Notes: generated from the sequence alone by a model not told the origin. A DNA stretch of 35,477 nucleotides from an uncultured Prevotella sp. (GCA_934203355.1 CAKPZC010000019.1:1-35477); one strand, 5' to 3'. Shown: positions 25,114 to 34,312, counted from the first letter of the stretch. Numbers and translations: made by a program.

Positions 25114-25737
25114 TTAGAGCGGCAAATAAATAAGATATTTCTCCTTAAACCATTCCTCGCTGAACATATCGTGAATCTCCGTGAGGCTCACAATCTTCTT
25201 GAATGGCTGGGTTTCGGTCTGTAGGTTGCCGCCCTTCAGACATATAAGTCCGTTGGGCAGGGCGTTGTGTTGGTCCTTATGCTCGATGTTCTTCTTAATG
25301 ATTTTCACGAGGTCGGGCAGCGGCATCACGGCGCGACTCACTACAAAATCATATTTTGCCTTCTCCTCTTCACCAGAAAGTTGTTGAGCGATGACGTTAG
25401 TCAGACCGATAGCTTGAGCCACCTCGTTGACCACACGGATTTTTTTACCCGTGCGGTCGATGAGTTTGAACTGAGTTTCAGGGAACATGATAGCCAGTGG
25501 AATACCTGGGAATCCTCCTCCCGTGCCGAAGTCGAGCACTTTTGTACCTGGTTTAAACTTTATCTCGTGGGCAATGGCAAGCGAGTGGAGCACGTGGTGC
25601 TCATAGAAGTTGTCCATGTCCTTGCGCGAGATAACGTTTATCTTGCTGTTCCAATCCTCGTAGAGTGTCTTAAGCTTGCCGAATTGCAAGCGTTGCGTAT
25701 CGGTGAGGTTTGGAAAATATTTGTTTATCAATTCCAT
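25114..25737 (-). CDS. rsmG: 16S rRNA (guanine527-N7)-methyltransferase
   Basis: A 207-residue RsmG/GidB protein that methylates N7 of G527 in the decoding region of 16S rRNA. YFPNLTDTQRLQFGKLKTLYEDWNSKINVISRKD is the typical N-terminal helix pair, VLDFGTGGGFPGIPLAI is the SAM-binding loop, and KLIDRTGKKIRVVNEV and FVVSRAVMPLPDLV follow in the expected order. It begins 6 nt after the tricorn gene, the closest spacing in this group, implying a shared message. A palindrome-rich spacer separates it from the MBL gene. Confidence 0.96.
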   Translation of the reverse strand: MELINKYFPNLTDTQRLQFGKLKTLYEDWNSKINVISRKDMDNFYEHHVLHSLAIAHEIKFKPGTKVLDFGTGGGFPGIPLAIMFPETQFKLIDRTGKKIRVVNEVAQAIGLTNVIAQQLSGEEEKAKYDFVVSRAVMPLPDLVKIIKKNIEHKDQHNALPNGLICLKGGNLQTETQPFKKIVSLTEIHDMFSEEWFKEKYLIYLPL

Positions 25738-25743
25738 ATTCGT

Positions 25744-28700
25744 TTATTTGTTCTTGTTTATCTGTTTCATCATTTCCTCGACGGCAGCTTTCAGCTGACG
25801 ATCGTTGCCTGTGAGGTAGTCCTCGGGAGTGTTATAGACCACGATATCGGGATTGAGCTGGGTATTCTCTCCATAGACCCCTTCGAGTGAGCGGCAACCC
25901 ACCTGCGGTATGCCGTAGACCATCGAGCGGTCGAGCAGAGTCTCCCACCATACTGCTGTCATAGTGCCAGCCACAGGAGCTCCTATAAGTTTGCCTATAC
26001 CGAGAGTCTTGTATACCAATGGGAATCCGTGACCGTTGCTGTAGTCGTCCTCACAGATAAGTACACACGACGGTTTAGTCCATTTATTGAACGGGTCGCG
26101 ACCCATATACTTACCACGCGGTACAAAATTCTGGTACTCCTTTCCATTGAGCAAAGTGCAGAGGTCGTCGTGGAGCCATCCTCCGCCGTTGTGGCGTTCG
26201 TCAACGATGACAGCCTCGCGATTGCGGTTCTTTTCGCTGAGCAAGTCACGATATACGTCGCGGAAGCTCTCGCTGTTCATGGCGCGCACGTGGACATAAG
26301 CCAAGCGTCCACCCGACAGGCTATCAACCAACTCGCTGTTGCGCTCCACCCATCGCTTATAGAGCAGATTGGTGAGGTTGCCCTTTGATATTCCCTTCAC
26401 CACTACATCGAAAGTCTTGCCACCTTTCTCCTTTGCCACGGTGAGGCGTATTGACTTTCCAATCTTGCCATCGAGCAGCGGGAAGTAGTCCATACCTGCC
26501 TTGATATCCTCGCCATCAATTTTCATTATTATACTACCAGGCTTTATGTCGGTATTCTTTATAGAACATGGCCCATTCTTCACAACCTCCTTCACCTTGA
26601 GTCCGTCGCCCATGTAGCTCTCGTCGTAGAAAAGTCCGAGATTGGCCGTCTGTAGCGATGCCCATGAGCCATTATAGCGAGCTCCAGTGTGCGAAGCGTT
26701 CAATTCTCCGAGCATTTCGCTCAGCATCTCCTGGAAGTCGTAATTGTTATTGATGTAGGGCAGGAATCGCTCGTATGTGTTGCGATAGCCGTCCCAGTCG
26801 ACATTATGTAAGTCGGCAACATAGAATTTATCCTTAATCTGTCGCCACACATGGTCGAACATGTAGGCGCGCTCGCTGTAGGGTTTGTAGTTGAAAGTTG
26901 CCTCAAAGTCTATGTTCTTAATCGCGCGGCTCGAAGTGTCGAATTTCTTGATATTGCCTCCACTTGTATAATAGAGGTTCTTGTAGTCCTTGTCAAAATA
27001 CATGTTTCCGCCTCCAATACCCTTACTTATCAATTCGGTGCGGTTTTCGAGCAGGTTGTGACGCCACAGGTCGTAGCCACCCTCAAATGCGGCTTTGTAG
27101 TATAGGTTCTCGCCTTCCTTGTCGAGTATGGCATCACCGAGTTTAGAAGAGTTCACTGTGAGTCGAATGATGCGGTCGCGGCAGTTGTCGAGGTCGAGTT
27201 TCAGGGGTTCCACCTCATTTGGTTTGGGCTTATCTGCGTTTTTAGCCTCATTCTCCTTCTTTTCCTTTTTCTCCTCTTCCTTCTTCTCTTTCTTGGACAT
27301 ATTGTCCTTGGCGAGTTGTCGTTCCTCCTTGTTCATCATAAACTGCTCCATGGCATCTTGGTCGAAGAACATGATGTAGGCATCATAATCCGCACCCCAA
27401 CTACCATGACTGCGATAACCTGCCCGGTCGCTACAGAACAGCATCGCCTTACCTCCGAGCACCCAGCGTGCGCTCACGTCGCTGTAGCCGCTATTGGTAA
27501 GATTGTGCGGCTCGCTGTCGCCCGATGCGTCGACAAGTGCTATGTCGGGACTGTTCCATCCGCCATTGCCCATATACGAGGCGAGCAACCATTTGCTATC
27601 TGGACTCCACGCAAAGTCTATGTCACCGTCGCTGTAGGAGAACAGATACTTGCCGTCCATCACCGTGCGCACTTTCTTGCTCTTGACGTTTATCACGCGC
27701 AGAGTGCAGCGGTTTTCCCAGAAAGCAATCTCTTTGCCATCGGGACTGAACTGCGGACATAGCGAGGTACTGTCGGAATCTGTGATGCGTTCTTCCTCAA
27801 GAGCTGTAGCATAGGCAAACTGGTTCTCGTCCTTGTTTTTTATTGTTGTCGAATAAATCTGCCACACGCCATTGCGCTCCGAGTCGTAGGCTATTGTGCG
27901 TCCGTCTGGCGAGAAGTCGATATTGCGCTCTTGTTCAGGCGTGTCGGTTATCTGTTTTGTGGTGCGATATTCGAGGTTGGTCACGTACACGTCGCCATGC
28001 ATCACAAAAGCCACTTCCTTACCGTTTGGCGATAGTTTGATGTCGGTTGCTCCAGAATATTGAATTTGGCGTATAAGGTTTTTGCCCTCGTTGTCGGCTG
28101 TTATTCGTATGCTCAGTTTCTTTGGCGACTCTCCTTCGCGAACGGTATAAATCTCGCCATCGTAGCCATAGCACAAAGTGCCGTTGACTGCTGCCGAGAG
28201 GAAACGTACGGGATTTTTCTCGTGGCGTGTTATCTGTGTATCCTTGCCGTCTGGTGTGCGACGATAAACATTAAATGTGCCATCGAGTTCACTCAGATAG
28301 TAGAACGATTTTCCGTCGGCTGCCCACACGGGGTCGCGGTCCTCGCCATTAAAGTTTGTAAGCTGTTTGAACGAGTTGCCGTTCTTCAGCCATATATCGC
28401 GCGTGATTGGTGAGCGGTGGTGCTTGCGCCACTGGTCCTCATAGCCCTTGTTGTCCATATACAGCACCTCGCCATTAGCATTGATGTCGAGGGCATCCAT
28501 TGTGATTTCCGAGAATAGGCGTGGGCGTCCTCCCTTGATGTCAACCGTGTACACCTGAGCAAACGAGCCACTAAATATAATCGACTGTGCCGTTGGCATC
28601 AAGTCGGTCTTGAAAATTACGGTGTTGTCATTTAGCCAGCGCAGCGGAAGTTCATTGCCGCTGTTGGTGGTGAGTCGACGCGGCACACCGCCGTCGGCAT

Positions 28701-28980
28701 CCATCACCCATACATCCATACTTCCCTCACGGCTTGAGGCAAAAGCAATGTGACGGCTGTCAGGGCTCCACACGGGATACGAGTCGAAGGCTGCATTGGA
28801 AGTCAATTGTTTTGCTGTTCCTCCATTGGCAGACACTGTGAATATATCGCCACGATAGGCGAAAGCCACAGTCTTGCCGTCGGGCGAAATGGCTGGATGG
28901 CGCAGCCATAACGGGTTGTCTACTGCCATGGCAGAGATGCCACAGGTGGTTAGCAGCGTTGTCAATAGGATTTTTTTCAT
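25744..28980 (-). CDS. Tricorn-type S41 protease, exported
   Basis: A 1078-residue protein with signal peptide MKKILLTTLLTTCGISAMAV. Residues about 25-540 are WD40-like PD40 beta-propeller repeats (recurring SPDGKxxAF and WSPDSRxIAF units) that in archaeal tricorn form the substrate channel. A Lys/Glu-rich low-complexity stretch (about 546-587) links to a second propeller half. PDZ-like and S41 segments follow: SH motif with Ser763-His764 (NASHTG), Ser981 in EDDYSNGHG as likely nucleophile, and Glu1038 (YGENTQLNPD), matching the tricorn Ser/His/Ser/Glu arrangement. Archaeal tricorn is cytosolic and works after the proteasome; the signal peptide here suggests a periplasmic peptidase, as expected of Bacteroidota homologs. 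rsmG follows after 6 nt. Confidence 0.92.
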   Translation of the reverse strand: MKKILLTTLLTTCGISAMAVDNPLWLRHPAISPDGKTVAFAYRGDIFTVSANGGTAKQLTSNAAFDSYPVWSPDSRHIAFASSREGSMDVWVMDADGGVPRRLTTNSGNELPLRWLNDNTVIFKTDLMPTAQSIIFSGSFAQVYTVDIKGGRPRLFSEITMDALDINANGEVLYMDNKGYEDQWRKHHRSPITRDIWLKNGNSFKQLTNFNGEDRDPVWAADGKSFYYLSELDGTFNVYRRTPDGKDTQITRHEKNPVRFLSAAVNGTLCYGYDGEIYTVREGESPKKLSIRITADNEGKNLIRQIQYSGATDIKLSPNGKEVAFVMHGDVYVTNLEYRTTKQITDTPEQERNIDFSPDGRTIAYDSERNGVWQIYSTTIKNKDENQFAYATALEEERITDSDSTSLCPQFSPDGKEIAFWENRCTLRVINVKSKKVRTVMDGKYLFSYSDGDIDFAWSPDSKWLLASYMGNGGWNSPDIALVDASGDSEPHNLTNSGYSDVSARWVLGGKAMLFCSDRAGYRSHGSWGADYDAYIMFFDQDAMEQFMMNKEERQLAKDNMSKKEKKEEEKKEKKENEAKNADKPKPNEVEPLKLDLDNCRDRIIRLTVNSSKLGDAILDKEGENLYYKAAFEGGYDLWRHNLLENRTELISKGIGGGNMYFDKDYKNLYYTSGGNIKKFDTSSRAIKNIDFEATFNYKPYSERAYMFDHVWRQIKDKFYVADLHNVDWDGYRNTYERFLPYINNNYDFQEMLSEMLGELNASHTGARYNGSWASLQTANLGLFYDESYMGDGLKVKEVVKNGPCSIKNTDIKPGSIIMKIDGEDIKAGMDYFPLLDGKIGKSIRLTVAKEKGGKTFDVVVKGISKGNLTNLLYKRWVERNSELVDSLSGGRLAYVHVRAMNSESFRDVYRDLLSEKNRNREAVIVDERHNGGGWLHDDLCTLLNGKEYQNFVPRGKYMGRDPFNKWTKPSCVLICEDDYSNGHGFPLVYKTLGIGKLIGAPVAGTMTAVWWETLLDRSMVYGIPQVGCRSLEGVYGENTQLNPDIVVYNTPEDYLTGNDRQLKAAVEEMMKQINKNK

Positions 28981-29048
28981 TGTCGTTGATTTTTTAGTGG
29001 GTCGTTATGAGTTTTCTTTAAACTTAGTCTCAAGCCTTGAGCGCATTT

Positions 29049-29291
29049 TTAGTGCATGGCACATCCCATGGGCTTTTCGTCGTGCTCAGCTCTCACTGAG
29101 CCTGCCATCCGCTGACTGAATTCAAAATGTATTTCGGTCAGTTCCTTGCGTCCGAAGATATAGTCGTCGTACATGTCGTCCATGTCGATACCCTCGCATT
29201 CGCCATCGCCGAATCCGCCGATAGCCTCTTTCACTATGTCCATACGCTCGTCGACTGTAGTGTCTTTGATGAGCAAACTCTTTTTTGTCAT
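29049..29291 (-). CDS. Small acidic conserved-looking protein, function unknown
   Basis: An 80-residue protein (MTKKSLLIKDTTVDERMD at the start). It is rich in Asp and Glu, with DGECEGIDMDDMYDDYI in the centre and a GCAMH C-terminus. No signal peptide or transmembrane segment is seen. I recall similar small proteins in Bacteroidales but cannot assign a family. The frame is supported by its codon-like composition and its position 68 nt upstream of the tricorn gene on the same strand. Its own promoter is uncertain: TAAATTTG occurs at 29572-29565 but lacks the -33 half and would give a leader of over 250 nt. Confidence 0.65.
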   Translation of the reverse strand: MTKKSLLIKDTTVDERMDIVKEAIGGFGDGECEGIDMDDMYDDYIFGRKELTEIHFEFSQRMAGSVRAEHDEKPMGCAMH

Positions 29292-29612
29292 TTTTATATG
29301 TCGTTAATTTATAATATAAAGCGTTTTATAACTGTATTATAGTTTCGCAAGCGAAAGTAGTAAAGGAGTTTTTCGCGAAGCTCAAGGAAACTTCACGCCC
29401 TACGGTCGCTAAGGATTTCTTACAAACAAGCGGCAAAGCCAAAGCCGAGCGAAGCCATTAGTTTTTGCTTTATTTATAGCAATAAAAGCATTTGGCTTCA
29501 CTTCTTAACTACTTTAACTACTGAATTCTCTGAACTTGCGAAAGTTCATTAATTGTATATTTTGCAAATTTACGTAAAAATATTGGAATATTCGAGATGC
29601 TTAATAATATAT
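29292..29612. other. 321-nt spacer with short palindromes, no gene
   Basis: Between hrpB and the 80-residue gene. It holds TTTCGC-AA-GCGAAA (29343-29356), a hairpin GCTTTATT-tatagc-AATAAAAGC near 29467-29489, the 14-mer AAAGCATTTGGCTT (29485-29498, shared with 25072-25085), a 9-bp direct repeat TTAACTACT twice (29505-29522), a GAACTT-gcga-AAGTTC hairpin (29532-29547) and a possible -7 box on the minus strand at 29572-29565. I find no convincing ORF or tRNA in it. Confidence 0.6.
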
Positions 29613-32177
29613 TTATTTTCTTTTCACACCCCTCACCGCCTCAGCCTCAAGCGGGTTCTCTGGCCAATAGTGTTTTGGGTAGCGGCGGCGCAGCTCCTTG
29701 CGCACCTCAAAATAAGTTGTTTCCCAGAAACTTGCCAAGTCTTGAGTGAGCTGTACGGGCTTGAATCCAGGCGACAACAGCTCCATGAGCACGGGTTGAC
29801 GACCTTCGTTGACGCGCGGTGTTTGTTCCATGCCAAAGCATTCCTGTAGTCTTACACTCAACACGGGTGCCTCGGCTCCCTGACGATAGTCGATACGTAT
29901 GTGCGAACCTGTAGGCACAACTATGTGCGTGGGAGCCAGACGGTCTACTTCCTTCTGAATGTCGTAGGGCAGTATATTCCACAGAATGTCGGCAAGATTG
30001 AGTCGCCTCAGCTCGTTGGCAGTGGTTTTCACTCGTCCTCCCTCGTCGAGATAAAATGGCAACCATGTGTCGGCTGTAGCAAGAATATGTTCGGTTGAAA
30101 TGTTAGGAACATTGAGTTCTGGATGCCATTCAGCCACCTGTGCAACTCGCCTTTGAAGTCGTTGCACATCGTTGTCGCTCCATGCCATCATGCTCAACCC
30201 GTTTTTCGCCATAGCCTCACATATTATATTCACTATCGTCTGCTTGTCGGCATTATGAATAGGCTTGCTTTCGACTACGAGTTTCCCTATTCTTCTCTCC
30301 CGCTGCATCGTCACGCAGCCCTGCTTTGAGTCCCACGAAATGTTGTCGCGCTCAACGACGATGGTGGCATCGAGGTCGGCGGGATTGAGCGGGGCAGACA
30401 AAAACACCCTACCCGTGGATCCGGGTTGGCTATAAAGCGACGCTATCGCCAGCCATGTATTAGCTGATTGCTGATTGTCGGGGGCAAGCTGCACGTTGTC
30501 GCCACTCGCCAGTCTAAATGCTCCTGCATTGTTCATGCTCATAGCTATTCGCTCGGGATAGGCATAAGCCACGAGCGCACCCACTTCTTCGGGAGCCGGG
30601 TCGCGGTTGTCCTCGTCTGCATGTGCCATGTGTCGGTATTCAGTAGCAATCATGGCTATTCGCGCGAATCGTCCTGTTTGTTTTCGCTTTTTGGCTGAGC
30701 GAAGCATCGACACACGCAGCGAAAGATCGGTATCGGGTGAGTCCTCCAACGGATCTTTCTCTTCGAGCAGGGCCGCTATGTCGCAGGCAAGTGATGTGTT
30801 GAATGTAGAATGTAGTGTATTGTATGTAGTTGTTTTTGTGGCGAGTATCATTCGTGCTATGCGCGGATGACAAGGCAAAGTGGCCATGCTCCTTCCGAGA
30901 CGGGTAATGTTGCCCTGTTGGTCGACTGCTCCGAGTTGCATCAGCAGATGCCTTGCTTTTATGACGTTAGCGCGTGGCGGAACTGTGAGCCAGGGCAAAG
31001 CCTCAACATCGTTCTCGCCAAAAGCGGCAATGGCGAGAACCATAGGGGCAAGATCGGCTTCCATAATCTCCGCCTCGCGTTGTTCTGCCATAAGATGCTC
31101 CGAAGCTTTAGTCCATAGACGATAGCAAACGCCTTCAGCTACGCGTCCTGCGCGTCCTGTGCGCTGCGTTGCCATGTCATGGCTTATGCGCACGGTGGCA
31201 AGATGGCTCAGTCCGGTGCGAGCATCGAACACTACCCGACGACACAATCCCGTGTCGACAACCACCCTAACTCCCTCAATAGTGATTGATGTTTCGGCAA
31301 TTGGCGTGGCAAGCACCACCTTACGCATTCCACTACCCGACGGAGCTATGGCGCGCCGCTGCTGCTCGGGCGACAGGTTGCCATAAAGAGGCAACACTTC
31401 GGTGGGGGCGAGCGACGTGCCTAATATTTCCTTGCAGCGTTCTATCTCACCCTGTCCTGGCAAGAACACAAGAATGTCGCCTTCATGTTCTCTGTGAGCC
31501 TTGACGATGGCAGATGCTGCCACAGAGGCTATGGCTGGAGCGTTGGATACAAATTGCGTATTGTCAAGCCGTTCAGTGTCGGTGGGCAAATAGTTAATAT
31601 CCACATGAAACATTCTTCCCTGGCTTTCTATTAGTGGAGCCTTCAATGCCGTGCAGATATACGAAGTGTCGATAGTGGCCGACATTATCACGATTTTTAG
31701 ATCGGGGCGTATGATTTCTTGAGTTTGGCGTGTCAGGGCAAAGGCGAGATCGGAGTTGATGCTGCGCTCATGAAACTCGTCGAATATCACGACACTCACT
31801 CCGTCGAGTGTGGCATCGCCGACGAGCATACGCGTGAGTATTCCCTCGGTAAGCACTTCAATCCTTGTCTGCCTCGACACCTTGGTCTCGAATCTCACCC
31901 TGTAGCCAACTGTCTTCCCCACCTCCTCGCCAATAATGCTCGCCATACGCTCGGCTATCTGCCGGGCAGCAAGGCGTCGGGGTTCGAGCATGAGTATTTT
32001 GCCCCCATCATTGGGCAACCCAGCTAATATTGTGAGTGGCAGAAGTGTTGATTTGCCAGCTCCTGGAGGGGCGGTGACAACAATGGCGTGTTTGTCTGCC
32101 AACGTCGCATTCACTTTGTTTGCTATATGCGATGCTGGCAATGATTGGTTATTTGTGATTATTTCTTGCAGAGTCAT
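29613..32177 (-). CDS. hrpB: ATP-dependent helicase HrpB
   Basis: An 854-residue DEAH-box helicase of the HrpB type. Motif I is APPGAGKSTLLPL (Lys42), motif II VVIFDEFHERS, motif III MSATI, and the second RecA domain ends in QRTGRAGRVAEGVCYRLW. The C-terminal HrpB-specific domain (LNPADLDATI, then LSPGFKPVQLTQDLASFWETTYFEVRKELRRRYPKHYWPENP) is diagnostic. RNA helicase activity is expected; the cellular role is poorly known. Residues 449-462 (TTTYNTLHSTFNTS) are an unusual low-complexity stretch just before the conserved ACDIAALLEEKDP, and their DNA resembles the TTGAATG repeat. The -7 promoter box ends 4 nt before the ATG, so the message may be leaderless. Confidence 0.95.
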   Translation of the reverse strand: MTLQEIITNNQSLPASHIANKVNATLADKHAIVVTAPPGAGKSTLLPLTILAGLPNDGGKILMLEPRRLAARQIAERMASIIGEEVGKTVGYRVRFETKVSRQTRIEVLTEGILTRMLVGDATLDGVSVVIFDEFHERSINSDLAFALTRQTQEIIRPDLKIVIMSATIDTSYICTALKAPLIESQGRMFHVDINYLPTDTERLDNTQFVSNAPAIASVAASAIVKAHREHEGDILVFLPGQGEIERCKEILGTSLAPTEVLPLYGNLSPEQQRRAIAPSGSGMRKVVLATPIAETSITIEGVRVVVDTGLCRRVVFDARTGLSHLATVRISHDMATQRTGRAGRVAEGVCYRLWTKASEHLMAEQREAEIMEADLAPMVLAIAAFGENDVEALPWLTVPPRANVIKARHLLMQLGAVDQQGNITRLGRSMATLPCHPRIARMILATKTTTYNTLHSTFNTSLACDIAALLEEKDPLEDSPDTDLSLRVSMLRSAKKRKQTGRFARIAMIATEYRHMAHADEDNRDPAPEEVGALVAYAYPERIAMSMNNAGAFRLASGDNVQLAPDNQQSANTWLAIASLYSQPGSTGRVFLSAPLNPADLDATIVVERDNISWDSKQGCVTMQRERRIGKLVVESKPIHNADKQTIVNIICEAMAKNGLSMMAWSDNDVQRLQRRVAQVAEWHPELNVPNISTEHILATADTWLPFYLDEGGRVKTTANELRRLNLADILWNILPYDIQKEVDRLAPTHIVVPTGSHIRIDYRQGAEAPVLSVRLQECFGMEQTPRVNEGRQPVLMELLSPGFKPVQLTQDLASFWETTYFEVRKELRRRYPKHYWPENPLEAEAVRGVKRK

Positions 32178-32181
32178 GTTG

Positions 32182-32189
32182 CAAAGTTA
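32182..32189 (-). promoter_or_regulatory. -7 element of hrpB, abutting the start codon
   Basis: TAACTTTG (32189-32182) followed by C; the ATG begins at 32177. The -33 candidate is TTTC rather than TTTG, 20 nt upstream. Confidence 0.55.
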
Positions 32190-32231
32190 CAGAAAGTATT
32201 GCACAAGGAGAAATATGTCATTAATAATTTG

Positions 32232-32239
32232 TAACTTTA
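32232..32239 (+). promoter_or_regulatory. Possible -7 element for the SDR gene
   Basis: TAACTTTA, one mismatch from TAnnTTTG, 62 nt before the ATG at 32302, without a clear -33 TTTG. Weak evidence. Confidence 0.35.
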
Positions 32240-32301
32240 CGCCGAATTACGAAAAACTTTAAAACAACATACAACTTGTAAAACCTATAAAACAAAAAAC
32301 T

Positions 32302-33063
32302 ATGAAAAGAAAAACAGCTCTTATCACAGGCGCAACAAGCGGAATCGGTATGGCATGCGCTCGCCGCTTTGCTATTGGTGGCTACAATCTGATTATCACT
32401 GGTCGCTCAGCCGACAAACTCCAGCTGCTGAAGGCCGAACTTGAGACAGATGGTGTATCTGTGCTTAATCTTGCTTTCGACGTGCGCGACCGCAATGCAA
32501 CACGCGAGGCTTTAACAAGCATTCCCCAAGAATTCAAACCTATCGACGTGCTCATCAACAACGCCGGACTTGCCCGCGGTCTTGAACCAGAATACGAGGG
32601 CAGTTTCCAGGACTGGGACGAGATGATAGACACCAATATCAAGGGACTGCTCAACGTGACACGCATAATGGTGCCAGAGATGGTGGACCAAAACCATGGG
32701 CATGTAATCAACATCGGTAGTGTAGCTGGCGACGCTGCTTATGCCAATGGTGGAGTATATTGTGCCACAAAAGCTGCCGTAAAGGCTTTAAGCGACGGAC
32801 TGCGCATAGACGTGGCTCACACCAAGGTGAGAGTGACAAATCTGAAGCCCGGACTTGTGGAGACCAATTTCTCAAACGTGCGTTTCCATGGCGACAATGA
32901 GCGCGCCAACAATGTGTATAAGGGAATTGAGCCTTTGCGTGGTGAGGATATTGCCGACGTGGCTTTCTATGCGGCAAGCGCACCAGAACATGTACAGATA
33001 GCCGAAGTGCTTGTGCTTGCCACACATCAGGCCAATGGAACTGTAGTGCACAGAGAAAAATAA
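32302..33063 (+). CDS. SDR-family NADP-dependent dehydrogenase (YdfG-like)
   Basis: A 253-residue classical short-chain dehydrogenase. TGATSGIG (residues 9-16) is the cofactor loop with basic residues shortly after (GRSADK) that favour NADP; INNAG follows strand 4; the catalytic set is Ser140, Tyr153 and Lys157 (YCATK). The C-terminal LKPGLVETNFSNVRFHGD and EHVQIAEVLVLATHQANGTVVHR resemble YdfG, which oxidises serine, L-allo-threonine and 3-hydroxy acids. The substrate is inferred from resemblance only. It stands alone between two minus-strand units and ends in a strong hairpin terminator. Confidence 0.93.
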   Translation: MKRKTALITGATSGIGMACARRFAIGGYNLIITGRSADKLQLLKAELETDGVSVLNLAFDVRDRNATREALTSIPQEFKPIDVLINNAGLARGLEPEYEGSFQDWDEMIDTNIKGLLNVTRIMVPEMVDQNHGHVINIGSVAGDAAYANGGVYCATKAAVKALSDGLRIDVAHTKVRVTNLKPGLVETNFSNVRFHGDNERANNVYKGIEPLRGEDIADVAFYAASAPEHVQIAEVLVLATHQANGTVVHREK

Positions 33064-33097
33064 AATCGAAGATTACAAAGAATCTGCAAAAATGAAA

Positions 33098-33150
33098 AAT
33101 CGAGCAGAAAGGAAACCAATTAGCCGGTCCTTCTGCTCGATTATTTTGTT
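33098..33150 (+). terminator. Intrinsic terminator after the SDR gene
   Basis: A 12-bp stem (AATCGAGCAGAA at 33098-33109 with 33131-33142) extended by two G-C pairs past a single-base bulge, then a T-rich tail ATTTTGTT. It lies 35 nt after the stop and before the converging ilvC end. Confidence 0.88.
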
Positions 33151-33209
33151 ATGTATTGAGCCCACACCAAAAGTAGGGACTCAGTTATATATAATAAGGT
33201 TTGTTCATA

Positions 33210-34259
33210 TTACTTTGCCTCGTTCTCCGGGCGCAACTGACGAACAGTCTCGGCGGCACGCCACATCTCCATGTCGTGCATAGCCTTGAGCTCGGCGTTG
33301 AGTTTCTCACGGTAGTCGGGCTTCGAGTTGGAGTCAATGGAAATCTGAGCCTCGTTGCCTGTCTTTACTGAAAGATAGAGCCACTCCATGACTGGCTTGA
33401 TAGCCTCGCGGAAACGCGGAGCCCAATCCAAGGCGCCACGCTGAGCTGTAGTAGAGCAGTTGGCATACATCCAGTCCATACCTTTATCGGCAAAAAGAGG
33501 CATAAGACTCTGTGTAAGCTCCTCGACAGTCTCGTTGAAAGCCTCTGAAGGAGAGTGTCCATGCTCACGGAGTACCTCATACTGAGCCTCAAGTAATCCC
33601 TCGATAGCACCCATCAGAGAGCCACGCTCGCCCGTAAGGTCGCTTGTTGCCTCGCGCTGGAATGTGGTTTTGAACAGATAGCCTGCACCGATACCAATGC
33701 CGAAGGCGATAGTCTTCTCCTCGGCCTTGCCCGAGTGGTCTTGATAAACGGCATAAGAACAGTTCAAGCCACGACCCTCAAGGAACATGGTGCGAAGCGA
33801 TGTGCCCGAGCCTTTTGGAGCCACCATGATAACGTCGACATCAGCAGGCGGAACTACACCTGTGCGGTCGTTCCAGTTGATGGCAAAACCGTGTGAATAG
33901 TAGAGTGTTTTGCCGGGAGTGAGATATTGCTTAATTTTCGGCCATACTGCAATCTGACCTGCGTCAGAAAGAAGCATACAGATAATTGTGCCTTTCTCGG
34001 CTGCCTCCTCTACAGAGAACAGTGTTTTTCCTGGAACCCAACCATCGGCCACTGCCTTGTCGTAGGTCTTACCTGGACGCTGTCCAACGATGACATTGAA
34101 ACCGTTGTCGCGCAAGTTGCCTGCCTGGCCTGGACCTTGAATACCGTATCCCAAAATGGCAATTGTTTCGTTTTTAAGAACTTCACGTGCTTTTTCCAAT
34201 GAAAACTCTTTACTGGTGACTACTGTCTCTACAACGCCACCGAAATTCATCTGTGCCAT
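33210..34259 (-). CDS. ilvC: Ketol-acid reductoisomerase
   Basis: A 349-residue class I enzyme that converts acetolactate and acetohydroxybutyrate to dihydroxy acids with NADPH and Mg in Val, Leu and Ile synthesis. GYGIQGPGQAGNLRDNGFNV is the NADPH-binding loop and VIVGQR the phosphate contact; VDVIMVAPKGSGTSLR, the Glu-containing GRGLNCSYAVYQDHSG, and TSDLTGERGSLMGAIEGLLEAQYEVL follow. The C-terminal knotted domain is single, so the short form. It has its own promoter directly after the thioesterase stop, a leader of about 105 nt with a mini-ORF and a hairpin. ilvD and ilvBN, usually adjacent in Bacteroidales, are not in the window. Confidence 0.97.
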   Translation of the reverse strand: MAQMNFGGVVETVVTSKEFSLEKAREVLKNETIAILGYGIQGPGQAGNLRDNGFNVIVGQRPGKTYDKAVADGWVPGKTLFSVEEAAEKGTIICMLLSDAGQIAVWPKIKQYLTPGKTLYYSHGFAINWNDRTGVVPPADVDVIMVAPKGSGTSLRTMFLEGRGLNCSYAVYQDHSGKAEEKTIAFGIGIGAGYLFKTTFQREATSDLTGERGSLMGAIEGLLEAQYEVLREHGHSPSEAFNETVEELTQSLMPLFADKGMDWMYANCSTTAQRGALDWAPRFREAIKPVMEWLYLSVKTGNEAQISIDSNSKPDYREKLNAELKAMHDMEMWRAAETVRQLRPENEAK

Positions 34260-34276
34260 ATTACAATTGTTTTAAT

Positions 34277-34295
34277 GCGGCCTACGAACGACCGC
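34277..34295 (-). promoter_or_regulatory. Hairpin in the ilvC leader
   Basis: On the minus strand GCGGTC-GTTCGTA-GGCCGC forms a 6-bp stem with one T-G pair and a 7-nt loop, ending 17 nt before the ilvC ATG. No T run follows, so it is not a standard intrinsic terminator; it could affect ribosome access. Confidence 0.55.
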
Positions 34296-34312
34296 GGGTT
34301 TATATTTCCTTA

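Noticed and set aside
29343..29547. Structured RNA in the hrpB-downstream spacer
   Set aside because: There are several short hairpins but no coherent fold, no strong promoter and no known RNA motif that I can recognise.
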